Below are positions 52,048 through 63,636 of a stretch of DNA of 64,000 nucleotides, one piece after another. Numbering within the stretch: position 1 is the first letter of the stretch; the number at the start of each line of letters is the position of its first letter. Under the pieces are notes generated by a model, which was not told the origin of the DNA, made no database searches, and was given only the letters and a program-made list of their open reading frames with translations. Both the position numbers and the translations under genes were made by a program. The stretch is from Paramecium tetraurelia (taxonomy: Eukaryota > Ciliophora > Oligohymenophorea > Peniculida > Parameciidae), in assembly GCF_000165425.1 (NCBI RefSeq), contig NW_001799621.1:186001-250000 (forward strand), written 5' to 3'.

Positions 52048-53064
52048 ATGAATGAAACTAATGAAGAGAAGATCAATTGTTAATTACTAAACTTATCAAA
52101 TTAGAATGTACTTAATTGCTTAGAATACATAGCCTTCGATTCTAATTCTACAATAGTATTAGCAATTTAACAACAAATCATCAATTGTTATTTCTTTAAA
52201 AACAATTATCTAAAACATATGTCTAGTATTAAAGTGTTAAAAGATGAAGTAGGCTATCTTAATTAACTTGAATACTTAAAAACTTCAAACTCAATTTTAA
52301 CAATATATTAACAACGAATTCTAATTGCTAATCTTAATGGTTTCAATACAAGAAAATTTTTGTTAAAAAATCGCCTTAAATTATAAGGTCGTTGTGGGTC
52401 GTTGTTATTTAATAAAATTTAAAGCCACCTATTTATCAGCAATCAGAATTAAATCTGTTTTTTCGAAAAGAGAATGGATGGATGGAAATGCTCTCAAGAA
52501 ATTGAAGTCGATTATAGTAGAGTTTCAGTGATTTCAATGTGTTTAAATTGTTAAGAGGATGAGTTGTTAGTTTAAACCAATAATGGTTATACTGGCTCAA
52601 CTAAAGTTTATATTTACCATAAAAAAACCTAATAATAAGAAATTAAATGGATTTAAATCCAAAGTATGTGGTAGGGAATTATATTTGGAAAATTATGGGG
52701 AGGATTTGTAGACCATTTCTATTTAATTAATGAATTTGCTCTTAATGTTTATAACAAATCAAATTAATCTTAAGACTACATACATTATGCTTCTTCTGAG
52801 TTTAAACATTCTTAATCCTTGATCTTTAAACAGATTCTGCAAAACAATCTGGTACTGCTGATTAAAAATTAAAGTATCAGTGTTATGAAATTAAATTAAT
52901 AGTAAAAATTAGAATAAATTAAATAAATCAAAATAGACTTGTCTGCATTAAATAATCTAAACCATGGATATTCTTCAAAACAATCTTTATTAACTTAAGA
53001 TGAAAAGTTATTAGTAATTTGGAATCGCTAAGATACTTTAATAATAGAAATGATTTATATTTGA
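52048..53064 (+). CDS. WD-repeat-like protein (intact paralogue)
   Basis: A single-exon protein of 338 residues, MNETNEEKINCQLLNLSNQN to NRQDTLIIEMIYI. It has repeated beta-strand units with WD-type endings, for example NNLNHGYSSKQSLLTQDEKL followed by LVIWNR, and FISNQNQICFFEKRMDGWKC. These fit a degenerate WD40 propeller; the family is only inferred. It is the intact partner of the decayed copy at 29.2-30.0 kb. Confidence 0.65.
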
Positions 53065-53200
53065 TTTTCCATTTTTTTACAAAGATAACGTAATCTAACT
53101 ATTATACACAAAAAAATAATTAAAATATCTTAATGATATTATTAAAAGCTACAAAATCAATTTGCATTTCTATTTTGAGAGAACAGAATCAAATATTATA

Positions 53201-53677
53201 ATGACCCCATTCTTAAGTTCAATATCCATATTTTTGTTTGTCAATTTTTAAGAAAATTATCACACTTCAGTTATTGTAGTCAAAAGCAAGAAAGGATTAT
53301 TAAAAGAAAGAACTGAATAACACATTAATACGAAATTTAATAACACCTGAAACTTGAAAGATTTACAAAAACAAGCTAGATCTAGTTTCATCATCTCCTT
53401 ATAAAGTTCAGAACTAAAATTTATATGAAACAACATTTTAAATAAATTTTGGGTTAAAATAAATTAAAGTTAAAGATAGTTTGTAAGAGCATAACAAAGT
53501 TAATTTATTGAATTTAAGGATCTTTCTCATAATATAACTTTTAGTGATAAATAGAAATAGAATCACAGTTTTAAAACTGTTATTCTTACAATTAATTCTA
53601 CAGCATAAAATTTTTTGGTGATTATTATGATAATTAATTGTATGTCAAAAAATATTGATTTTTATTTTATCAAATGA
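53201..53677 (+). pseudogene. Secreted/membrane-type ORF interrupted by two TGA codons
   Basis: One frame of 159 codons begins with a plausible signal peptide (MTPFLSSISIFLFVNFQ), continues TSVIVVKSKKGLLKERTEQ and LKDLQKQARSSFIISLQSSE, and ends in a hydrophobic stretch (NFLVIIMIINCMSKNIDF). Two in-frame TGA codons (near 53346 and 53427) interrupt it and I see no GT/AG pair that removes them. Probably a decayed gene. The 3' spacer to the kinase is 147 bases. Confidence 0.35.
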
Positions 53678-53824
53678 TTAATACTAAAATTAATTCAGAT
53701 TTCTATATGTTATCAAATATTAGATCATAAGTATGTAGTATTTAACTTTATTTAAGTATATTATTATACAATTGTTCTAAAGAGAAATTTGAATTATAAT
53801 AATATACAAATTATAAAACTTATA

Positions 53825-54748
53825 ATGCAAAAAATTAGATAAAACTTTGAATTAAGAAACAAGTTAGGTTCTGGTGCTTTTGGGGACATTTACTTAGGAG
53901 TGAATACAAAAAATAACATTGAGGTATAAATTAGAACCTATTTCTTCAGAATGTCCTCAATTAAGATATGAACATGAAATTTATAAAAGATTATTAGCTG
54001 ATAATTAGAGTATAGATAGAGGAGTACCACATGTTTATAACACATCAGAGGAATGTGGGTTTACATTTATGGTTGTGGATTTATTGGGGCATCCTTGGAG
54101 GAGCTCTTCGTGAGTAAGAAAAAAAAGTTTTCTCTAAAAACAGTTGTTATGATTGGATTGCAACTTCTAGAGAGAATAGAGTTCGTTCATTCAAAGGGTA
54201 TAATACATAGAGATATAAAACCTGATAACTTTTTAATTGGGAAACTCAACAAACAAAACAAAATTTATATCTTGGATTTTGGTTTGGCAAAACGATTTGT
54301 TAAAGAAAACGGACATATACCATTTAGGGAATCGAAGACTCTAACTGGAACTGCCAGATATTGTAATTTAAATACACACTTAGGTGTAGGTAATGAAATT
54401 AGTTAAATATTGAATAGAACAAATTAGAAGAGATGACATTGAGTGTATGGCATATGTATTGTTTTATTTTCTCAAATCAACTTTGCCATGGTAAAACATG
54501 AGAACAAAAATTAAAGAGAGAAGTAACTCTGCCTTTTTGAATACGAACGAATTATGGAAAAGAAGATGACCACAACCTATAATGAATTGTGCAATGGAGT
54601 TCCCAAAGAATTCGGGTTGATATTAAAACATGCAAGGAATCTCGGGTTCGAAGAAGAGCCTAATTATAAATATATGAGAGGATTACTGGAAAGTATTTGT
54701 TAATAAGAAAAAATTACTGTTGATTATAAGTTTGATTGGTGTAAATGA
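53825..54748 (+). pseudogene. Casein kinase 1-like gene with frame breaks
   Basis: All CK1 landmarks are legible: KLGSGAFGDIYLG (glycine loop), [44 protein letters not shown] (catalytic loop), [25 protein letters not shown] (CK1-type), RRDDIECMAYVLFYFLKSTL, PWQN, and YERIMEKKMTTTYNELCNG to DYKFDW. One ordinary intron (GTAATGAA...GAATAG, about 54390-54416) is present. Three breaks remain. About five bases are missing at the conserved VAIK site (near 53930), which removes the catalytic-lysine context. One G is missing from a G run near 54092. A shift lies near 54540. The missing VAIK argues for real loss of function; the G-run break could be a sequencing error. Confidence 0.75.
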
Positions 54749-54905
54749 GGTTTTATTAACAATAATTTTTATTATTAATTTTTGTTTGTTATAACTAATT
54801 TTCTCTAACATGCGTTAACCATCACTTTTTTCACCATAAAAGCAATCCAGATATGAAAAATCAAATAGTTCAACTGGATTTGCTACATTCTAAGCCACCG
54901 CTTAA

Positions 54906-55796
54906 ATGAATACAAAATAATTGGCAGACTACAGAAGAGATGTTAGAACTAATGTTTCATCCAGGGAACCCTTTGCTTAACCATAGGAGAAATCTTCCTC
55001 CTTATTTGGTTCATGGAGCAAAGCAGAAAAGGCAGTATTGTATAAATTCATGTTAACATAATTTTAGAGAGCAATAAAAGGTTAGTAGGAAATCACCAAA
55101 AAAGTAAAAGTTGCTTGGAGGATTAAATTATGAAGAAATATTCACTAATAAAGGACCATAAACAAAACATAATAAAGACAAAGTTGAATAGCTTTTCAGG
55201 AGATCACCTACAAACGATTACTTTGATAATTCATTTACATCATTCCCTAAACCAGCAAGATAAAACACTCTTGGATCAGGATATAAAGATTCTCCGTAAA
55301 AAGCAAAAGAAAAATTAGAAAGATTCAAAAATTGGGATAACCGTTTAGATGTTTAGTTGATTCTCCAAAATAAATCAATCACTAATAAAACTTCTTCGAC
55401 AGGAGACAAACCAGGGTTTTATAAATATGTCAATGAAGCCAAGAAAGGATTGTTTGATGACAATCAATCTAATTTTCTATATCCTAAAAGCAATAAGAAT
55501 AATCTGTTTGATAATCAAAAACAAACCTTTTCTTTTAAGGACACATTCAATCCTCCTAAATAAACTACATTCTAAAGAAATCACTCTCCTCAATAGTCAA
55601 CTAGATATGTAGAGAAGTTCCCCTTAACTGATATTGTTAGGATGACTTCTCATTTTTAATCTTTATCAACTTAGGAAGTCAATTAAATCCCAAGAGGGTA
55701 TTAAATCAATAAATTATGTTTAGATACATATCCGAGCTAAGCAATTTGGCTGATATTTTACAAAGAGTTGTCAAAAGATCAAACAATATTAGTTGA
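54906..55796 (+). CDS. Uncharacterised N/Q/K-rich protein
   Basis: Starts MNTKQLADYRRDVRTNVSSR, then PFAQPQEKSSSLFGSWSKAE. The main exon reads SPKKQKLLGGLNYEEIFTNK, KEKLERFKNWDNRLDVQLIL, GDKPGFYKYVNEAKKGLFDD and so on. The last exon, after a 26-base GTATTAAA...TTTAG intron (about 55700-55725), ends GYISELSNLADILQRVVKRS. The junction between first and main exons (about 55020-55110) is unresolved: a frame change is needed but no clean GT/AG pair fits. No domain is recognised. It is convergent with the TPR gene, 72 bases apart. Confidence 0.5.
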
Positions 55797-55868
55797 GATT
55801 ATATTTCATACTTACTATATAATTATAAATTATAATAAAGCCAAAATTCTGATTAATAATTTAAATAA

Positions 55869-58298
55869 TCAAATCAATTAGCAGGCACAAGAGCTGTCTG
55901 TTCTTTCTGTTTCTTTCTTTGGATTCTCTATTTCTTCTCTCTTTTTCACCATATCTAACATTGTTTAAAATGCAGATGACACTTACCCATCTTCCAAATA
56001 AATAATATCAGCAATAGTAACATCTAAAGTTTACGAAGTATTAGTAACCATTTCTTCATGATTTTTCATAATAAATGCTAATAAAATGGTGATGTCCTCA
56101 GTTGCTTCTTATCCTCCCCAAGATTCATACAAATCTACTTTTTATCCACTTGCTACATCTTTGATAGCTTTAATTTTATCTTAAACCCAATCAAGCATAG
56201 AATCCAAACGAGATTTTTGCTTTTCCACTCTCCCTGCTTCGAAATACTTCCTTTTTCTGGATGCTATCAATTGAGCAGCAGTAGCTACTAACATACTCCA
56301 AGCCTCCTTATCATCAGCATCTTAATTCTTCATAATAACCTTTAAAATAGCATTTCTTTTCTTTTCATCCTAAAACTTCTCATATTCCTCATAAACAGCA
56401 CCAACAGCCATATTAATTGCAGAGAAAATACTTCCGAATATTGGAATGCTTGCTCCAAAATCTAAAACTGCTTAAGTTACTTTAACTGCTACTTTGGTTG
56501 TTGTTCCAACAGAATACCCATTTTCTTGATTGATAATCTCTGTACTGGCTATCTTTTAAGCATCACAATAATTAATGAATGTCCAATAAAATGCCTTTGC
56601 ATAATTATATCCTTCTACATATTCTGTTCTCCACTTTGCATAGTTTTCTTTCACCTTTGCTACTTTATCAATACCAATAACTTTTATACATTCCTCTAAC
56701 TCATCTATTTTCTTTTCAATTCTTTCTATTTTTATGTCTTCTTTCTTTTATTCAATCTTGATTTCCTCAACCTTTTCTTCATTCTTTTTCTAAGATTATT
56801 CAGCTTCAGCCAACAATTATTAAATTCTTTACTTCATTTCATCCTTAGATACTTTCTTAACTGTTGTCTTTTATTCCTTTTATTACATCTCTGCTAACTC
56901 AGCCGCATTCTAAGCATCAATTTCTTGTTAAATCTTCTCTAATTCTTATTAGATTCTCTTAATCTCAGGATCTTCTTAATTTTATTTAGCCAATGCCTCT
57001 TAAGCAGCCTTCTTTTCTCTTTCAAATGCATTTTCCATCTCCATAATTTTGTGTACTCCTGATTTAATGTATTTTAATTGTGATTCACTTAGATCAGCTA
57101 CATTTTCTGGATTTTCAATGAGAGTAGAAACTAATCTCAAATCTGTCATAGCATCCTACTTTTTTAAGAATTTCATAAAGAGCATGGCTCTGTTTGTTAA
57201 ACATAAAACTGCTTTAGGATTTAACTTCAGAGCATGATTAAAACAGTCAAGGGATTATTCAAAATTTGGGTTTTTTAATGACAAGTAAGCCTGTCCCATA
57301 TTACTCCAATATCCAGCATCTTATTAGATTGATAATGCTTTTTTATAAAACTCGATAGCCATTTCAAAGTTCTCTTAAGCATAATACTCAATGGCCAAAT
57401 TTGAAATAGCATGAGTATGCTAGGGGCTAACTTTTAATAAATCCTAATAGGCCTATATAACTTATTCTCTGGGTCGTTTAAGTCCTTTCAAACTTAATGC
57501 TTTACAATACAAGGCTTCGGTAGGATCAATGTCAGCAGGCACAATTTTTAAGAGTTCCTCTGCATTTTATAAACATTTTTCGTAATCATGTTTTTTTTCA
57601 CATGAAATCATTTCATTTTATAAAATGGTGGCTATGCCTTTTATAATATCTTAATCATTTGGATTCAATTTCTGAGCCTCCAGAAATGAATGTTTGGCAT
57701 CTTCATTCTTTTTCAGATTGGTTTCACAAGCTGCTTTATTTTTCCACAATGTCAACATTTTACCTTATTCTTGTGATGGCATTTTTACTAATTTTTCAAA
57801 TATCTCTAGAGCCTTTTCATAATCTTATTGAGCAAAATAGATATTACTAAGATTACCAGAGGCAGTAAAGGCATTGGGTGTACCTTCTCCTTTGCTGATT
57901 GCTAATTTGAGAATCTCAATTGCTTTTTCTGTCTATTGTGGTTGGCTGTGCATTAAGGCATGACCATAATTGGCCAACACAGCCTAATCAGTCTAATCCT
58001 TTTGGATTTCATAAGCATGAGAAAAGCATTCAGCAGCATCATTAAATTATTTTAATGTCATATGGGCTTGTGCTTTCATTCCATAAAGAGGAAATTTTTG
58101 TTGTGGAGGTATGTTCAAATCTAATCCTTTTTGTGTTTGAGCAACGACTTCATTCCAGTCCTGTTTGGCCATGAAACATCTTGCTTTGTAAAAAAATCGC
58201 ATGATATTGTTTTCTGGTATGGAATCAGCCAGTTTGATGGCCTCGTCGTATTGTTGAGTCTTTATTTTCTGGTCTAATTGCTCCTTGATTGTAGCCAT
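55869..58298 (-). CDS. TPR-repeat protein with coiled coil
   Basis: A single-exon protein of 809 residues, starting MATIKEQLDQKIKTQQYDEA. About the first 350 residues are tandem tetratricopeptide repeats (QDWNEVVAQTQKGLDL; QFNDAAECFSHAYEIQ; QQDYEKALEIFEKLVK; QENFEMAIEFYKKALSI; FEQSLDCFNHALKLNPKAV). These suggest a co-chaperone or complex scaffold. A long charged coiled coil follows (KRIQQELEKIQQEIDAQNAA, KEDIKIERIEKKIDELEE). The C-terminal region has weakly hydrophobic helices (AVLDFGASIPIFGSIFSAI; AWSMLVATAAQLIAS) of unknown role. The end QLI follows ERTDSSCAC. An in-frame ATG 36 bases upstream exists, but MATIKE is the better start. Confidence 0.85.
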
Positions 58299-59152
58299 AA
58301 TAAATGATTTAATTATGTTTTTGTATGTTTGCAATGGTTGGTTATAAAATTTGTCGGCAGTTATTATTTTTTATATTATATCTTGATCTGATGAAATACT
58401 AAATCTGAAATAAACATAATTTGACTCAAAACTATCAAATGGTTAATCACACTAGCAGAACAAAACACATAATATTAGTTTATTTCAACAAAAAACAAGC
58501 CATAAATAGAGTATCAATTTAGGAGTTTAGATTTTCTTGGGGAAAGACTGTATTTAATATTGGTATTAACTTAAAATAATAGATAGATTGATAGGATTTT
58601 TAACATTTGATGAGTTCTTGCTGTACAACATTTAAATGTAACTCATAATTTGACTCTGACAAGAGAAGGGGTCTCTAGTGATAATTATTAACTGTTTATA
58701 AGTAGAACGGGGGAGATTGGAAGAATTGCTTATGGATGTGTCTGATGAAATGAAACATATAGATTGTATAGGATCAAATTAAACTGCAAACGGAGGATGT
58801 CACAGGTACTATTTGCACATGAATTTATTGCATTTCATTTTTCATAATTGTGTGAACTGGAGTTTCATTCAAAAGCACTTGATTTGAAACAACGCATTGC
58901 AAGTTAAATTAATCTGGACCCAAATCAACGAATCTTAGAGTGATGAGTACCTTGAAGCTATTGGTTATTTACTTTAAGATTTTCTACATTTTAATTTGGA
59001 TCGATGTCTAATTAAAATTGTTATTCGTGCACTTAATGATGATGAAATCTATCCGAGACAGAAATAATAATAATCATTTTTATATTAAATAAAATAATCA
59101 TTATATAAATTTTCTAATAAAGTGATGTGAATGAAGACTTATTCAATTATTT
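58299..59152. other. Intergenic region with possible gene remnants
   Basis: On the plus strand about 58690-59110 contains protein-like pieces in two frames: SQLCELEFHSKALDLKQRIA and, beyond a TGA, NESQSDEYLEAIGYLLQDFL. The latter faintly recalls the CK1 block 'RRDDLEAIGY-x-L-x-YFL'. No coherent gene could be built. 58299-58600 looks like spacer. Confidence 0.3.
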
Positions 59153-60156
59153 ATGATAAACGAATTCTTAGATTTCTGTCACAAGAATGACGGACATGAA
59201 AGAAACAGACAATTACCAGCAAGAAAAAAATGGAAAGAAGTCGAAGATGAATTGCTATTAAAAGCAATAAGAAAATATGGAACTCAATGGACTAAAATCC
59301 AAGATGAAATACCATCCAAAGACTCCAGACAATGTCAAGCAAGGTGGAAAATACTCAAGCATGTATATATATCATAGTAATACTCTCTATAGAAAGAAGA
59401 AACCTTAAATAGATTAGAAGCCCTAGCAAGGGATGACTTCTCTGACAAGGACAATCACCTATCAAAAATGAAGAAACAAATGAAATAAAGGAAGGAAATA
59501 CCCAGGAGATACAATCCTAAGTTCGATTACAATGAGGAGTCCTCTAGTGAATCCATGCATTTACAACAATTCTAAGAAGCATTAGCTAAACAACCGAATA
59601 AATTGTTACAAATTCAATAGCAACAGCAATAGCAGCAACAGAAAAGGGAACAATACTAGAAATAATTGTAAAATCAATATCAGAATGTGTGGAATGCCAT
59701 GGATGACAAAATGTTGTGGACGGCATATAAAATATACAAAGGAGCATGGAATCAAATCACTCCTAGATTCCAAGAGAAGAACCCATAGAGCTGCATCGAT
59801 AGATATCAATAAGTATTACTTTATTATGATTTCTATAGTTGTTATAATAGAAGAAAATCAAGTTGTAAGAGGATGCCTCGTCAGTGGATGTAATATCATC
59901 TCCCAATGATTTGGATAGTTCCCAAGAGGGATCAGAACAATTTGATATCTCTGCTAGTGAGGATGAGGATTCAACAGATTTATAACGGTCTGATTGCAAA
60001 ACATTATAAACAAAATAATAATAGTACAAAGGAGTTTACACAGTATAGCAATGTCATACCAACATTGAAAGAATTTTGAAATCATTTTCCAATCATAATC
60101 TAGATACTTTGCCTGGCATACGTGAATCGATCGTCAAGCTCATATTAACAGATTGA
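59153..60156 (+). CDS. Myb/SANT-domain DNA-binding protein
   Basis: A 325-residue protein after one 26-base intron (GTATTACTT...CTATAG, about 59810-59835); frame closes. The first SANT/Myb repeat lies at residues 25-72 (RKKWKEVEDELLLKAIRKYG, TQWTKIQDEI, RQCQARWKIL) with the spaced tryptophans. A second, weaker repeat is at about 180-225 (WNAMDDKMLWTAYKIYKGAW, NPQSCIDRYQ). Between them is a poly-glutamine run (Q11, about 59615-59645, mixed CAG/CAA/TAG codons). The C-terminus is acidic (SASEDEDSTDL), possibly an activation region. It is probably a nuclear transcription factor, of the c-Myb/SNAPc general type; target unknown. Confidence 0.85.
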
Positions 60157-60183
60157 TAATTTTTGTTTTATATATATTATATC

Positions 60184-61534
60184 TCATCTGAAATAGATTA
60201 AACTTCTTGCTGTTAATCCTTCAACTACTGAGGTATCTTCTTCTTATTTGACCCAATAATCAACAAACAATTACTTTTACTCTGCATTATTTACATCAAC
60301 CTTGATGAATTGATGATAGTCATAGGCGACATGGTCTTTCTAATCGAAATAAATAATAAATCATACCCATTCTTTTGGAACCTCAGTTCCTCTCCAGAGC
60401 CAGGCTCCTCTCAATTCCAAATTTGGCTCATCTCCATACACACCATGAATACCAAAGGCATACTTTCTGAAATTTTGATCAAGTCTTTAATTGATGAATC
60501 CCTTCATTAAATTGTTGGTCAAGATTAACTTCTTACCTTCATTCTCTGATTTGTTGTATTTGACAAACCATAATGACCATCCATTCAAATCAACTGTGCT
60601 GAACAAAGTCTCCATGTTCTTTTGAATATCTTTCTCAGCAAAGAAGATTCTCTTGTAATCATCAATATTAAATGTTGATGGTGGCAATAAATCAAGTGGG
60701 TTCACTTCCTTCTTCTTTGGTTAATCTTCATCATCCTCCTAAGCTTTTGGTTTAGGTTATTCTTATTATTTGGGTTGTTCCTTCTACTTTGGTTACTCTT
60801 TTTGTTTCTCTTACTTCTACTCTTATTTCTTCTCCTTCTTCTCCTCTACTGGTAATGGGAAAGCATTCTTCAAGAATCTTGGTCTTCCATAGTACTTTTA
60901 AAATTAATTCAATTTCATACCTCTCTCCATTCTGGAAGTGAATTCACCTCACTTAACCATTTCAATAATTGGGGATATTTGTTTCTTTCCTCCTCTCCAA
61001 GAACCAATGTGAATATAAATGTTGAGACTTATGCCAAGGCAATATCAGCCACTGTGAGGGTTTCACCAGTTATAAATTTGGACTTGCCTAATTATGTGTT
61101 CACAATGCTTAAAGTATGGGCTATGGATGCCAATGAATTCTTTTGTTAAGCTTAATTCACTGGGACATAACCTAACACTTAAAGGACAATCACTAGGGTT
61201 TCAGTTTCCAATTCGTTTGTTGTAGCATCCAACCATTAATCAACCAATCCTTATTGATATTGAGATGTTCTATTTTTAATGATCTTGATTACCCATATAA
61301 ACCTTGGGAATGTCGAGCAAGGTATCTAAGAATAGCGTTGCTTTCAAAGATTGATCCTTGTGGAGTTTCCAAAACAGGAACCTTACCAAAAGGATTTAAT
61401 TTCAATAATTCTTTGATAGTATTCTCATTCACTTAAGTATCAACCAATTCTATTTACACTTTGGCTAATGCTGCTGTGACCAAGATTTTATTTGTTCTGC
61501 CGTGACCTAATGGTGAATGCAATTTATTAGACAT
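60184..61534 (-). CDS. EEF1G: Translation elongation factor 1B gamma (eEF1G)
   Basis: A subunit of the eEF1B exchange complex. An N-terminal glutathione-S-transferase-like domain comes first (MSNKLHSPLGHGRTNKILVT; LNPFGKVPVLETPQGSIFES; NAILRYLA). A lysine/glutamate/glutamine-rich hinge lies near 60720-60860. The conserved C-terminal eEF1G domain follows: NPLDLLPPSTFNIDDYKRIF, WSLWFVKYNKSENEGKKLIL, NLMKGFINQRLDQNFRKYAF and GAWLWRGTEVPKEW. A 27-base intron (GTATGATTT...CGATTAG, about 60322-60348) lies after KEW. Other introns are implied in the N-terminal half. It ends SLIYFR and is convergent with the Myb gene, 27 bases apart. Confidence 0.93.
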
Positions 61535-61864
61535 GAATTAAAGATTTAATTTTAATTTTGCTTTTCAAGACATTAAATATAAATATAAAAAAGAAAGAAT
61601 TATAGGTTATTTCTTATTAATTATGATAAGATTTATTTTATTTTTATAATATTATATGATACAGCATTTTTTAATCTTGATTAATACTTATACATGGTTA
61701 TTGTCGATATTTACTGTCTTATTCCCGTAAACCAATTAATAGCAAATATCTATTAAAACTATTGATTTAATAATATTATTGTATATTATTAATAATAAAT
61801 GAATGGCAATGTTATCTGCAATACCCTTTATTTTCTATAAAAGTGTTAGCTTCTTCTAAGCCAA
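61535..61864. other. Divergent promoter region
   Basis: About 330 A+T-rich bases between eEF1G and the lipase gene; presumed shared promoter region, nothing else seen. Confidence 0.5.
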
Positions 61865-63626
61865 ATGGAAGGTAAACAAGAATGGATCAACGAGATAAAT
61901 GAGTTATAGAAGGAATTAGAGCTCCAAAAAATCAATCACCCTCTTTATGAGAAGTGTTTGATCTTCATCACTGACAAAATCATACACCCATTTCTGTAAG
62001 ACCTCGACACTCTATTCAATTGTCAAGATGTCGTTAGGGAAATGAAAAAATATGAATTGAATTTTAACTATGTTATTAAGAGACTCTCATTGGTAATATT
62101 CAAATTTATAGTTTAGATAAGAGAGTTCATACCAAATGTGGTGAAGGTACCGTTGGATGACTTATTCTGTAAACCTTAAACTGACCAGGAATGGATTTAA
62201 TTAAACAGATATATAGAATATGTTAATGTATACTATAAATTTAAAATAAGTTAGATGATCCATTATCCTTGTCTAAACAATTCGATTAATTCTATGATTA
62301 TATCGCTTTGGGAGCTGCCTATTGCACTTTGGGATCGAAGTATTCGAACCCTTTGATAAGTTTGATCGTGTAAAATGTTGGTGGGGCTGTGATGTTGGTT
62401 ACGAAATAGACGGCGAGAAATATCAAGATCAAAGAGATCACAAATCCATCTCTCTCATTTGTCAAGGGATTGTGGAGTATCCAAAACAATTCAACCTTTT
62501 TCAAGAATTTCATGAAACTGACAAATTGTAAGGTTAAATCACATCTGAAAATTCATGTTCCCTTCTTATTTGAAGAACACACAATTTAAATATCATCATG
62601 ATAATCATACTTATGAGTTAGAGAAATTTAAGGGTTTCAAAATGGTAGAGGATCTATTTAATAAACTTTAATCTAAGTAATTATTATTGAAATCAAAATC
62701 ATAAAAAATTAAAGTTAGAATTATTTCAGCAAATAAGGTCAATTTAAATAAAAATGTGGATTATTCCTCAATAGTATAAAAAGTCGGTGAAATCAGTTCA
62801 GAACATCATTAAATAAGCTAGCTACTTCAATAGTTAAATAAAAATACAAAAATAAAAAAAGTAGTTTTACACATTCATGGTGGAGGATGGGTGGCTATGT
62901 CTTCATTCAGTCATCAATCTTATACAAGGAAGTGGGCTAATTACTTAGGAGATGAGGCTATAGTATTCTCGATAGATTATAGACTCTCTCCTGAATATCG
63001 ATACCCTTACGCACTAGAAGATGTTTGGCAATTATACTTGTGGATCATCAATTTCAGTCAATTCTACTTAAATATTGCAGTAGAATAAATAGTTTTAGCA
63101 GGAGATTCTGCAGGTGGCAATATGGCATTGGGAGTTTGCTTTAGGGCTATAAAATATGGTGTTAGAATACCTGACGGATTATTGATGGCCTATCCTGCAG
63201 TCAATTTAGATTTAACTAAATTCAACCCTTATTTATTATAGGGATTGATCGATTAAGTGGCACCAGCAACAGTTTTAAAATTGGCTCTGCATGAATACTT
63301 GAAGGATACAAATGGCAAACCAAATGTTGATCCCTACTTAAGTCCATTGATAGCAGATGATTCATTTTTATAATAGTAATTACATTTATAAATTTTGTAG
63401 CTTACCTAAAATGACAATCATGTGTGGTTAATTAGACAGTCTGACTGGTGATACTATAAAATTTGTTAATAGATTAAGAAAGCTAGATAAGTAATTTAGA
63501 ATGCTCATATATAATGGGATCAATCATGGATTTCTGAATTTTGAGGTGCCTATTTTTGCAGTGCCTGCTATAAAACCAATAATAGAAAGTAGCTGTGATT
63601 TATTGAAGCAGTTATTTAATTAATGA
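61865..63626 (+). CDS. Hormone-sensitive-lipase-type alpha/beta hydrolase
   Basis: A carboxylester/lipid hydrolase. The N-terminal 250 residues are helical ([40 protein letters not shown]) and resemble the HSL N-terminal region. The catalytic domain has the oxyanion-hole motif [12 protein letters not shown] at about 62872-62907, then [20 protein letters not shown], the nucleophile GDSAGGNMA at about 63100-63126, an acid in MTIMCGQLDSLTGD, and the catalytic histidine in [10 protein letters not shown]. Several introns interrupt it (near 62090-62115, 62230-62255 and 63395). Start MEGKQEW follows a clear spacer; it ends LLKQLFN. The stop is 11 bases from the convergent Rab gene. Confidence 0.88.
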
Positions 63627-63636
63627 TAAATTATAA

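Noticed and set aside
59606-59809. Minus-strand ORF with a poly-leucine end
   Set aside because: It is the reverse of the poly-glutamine tract of the Myb-domain gene.
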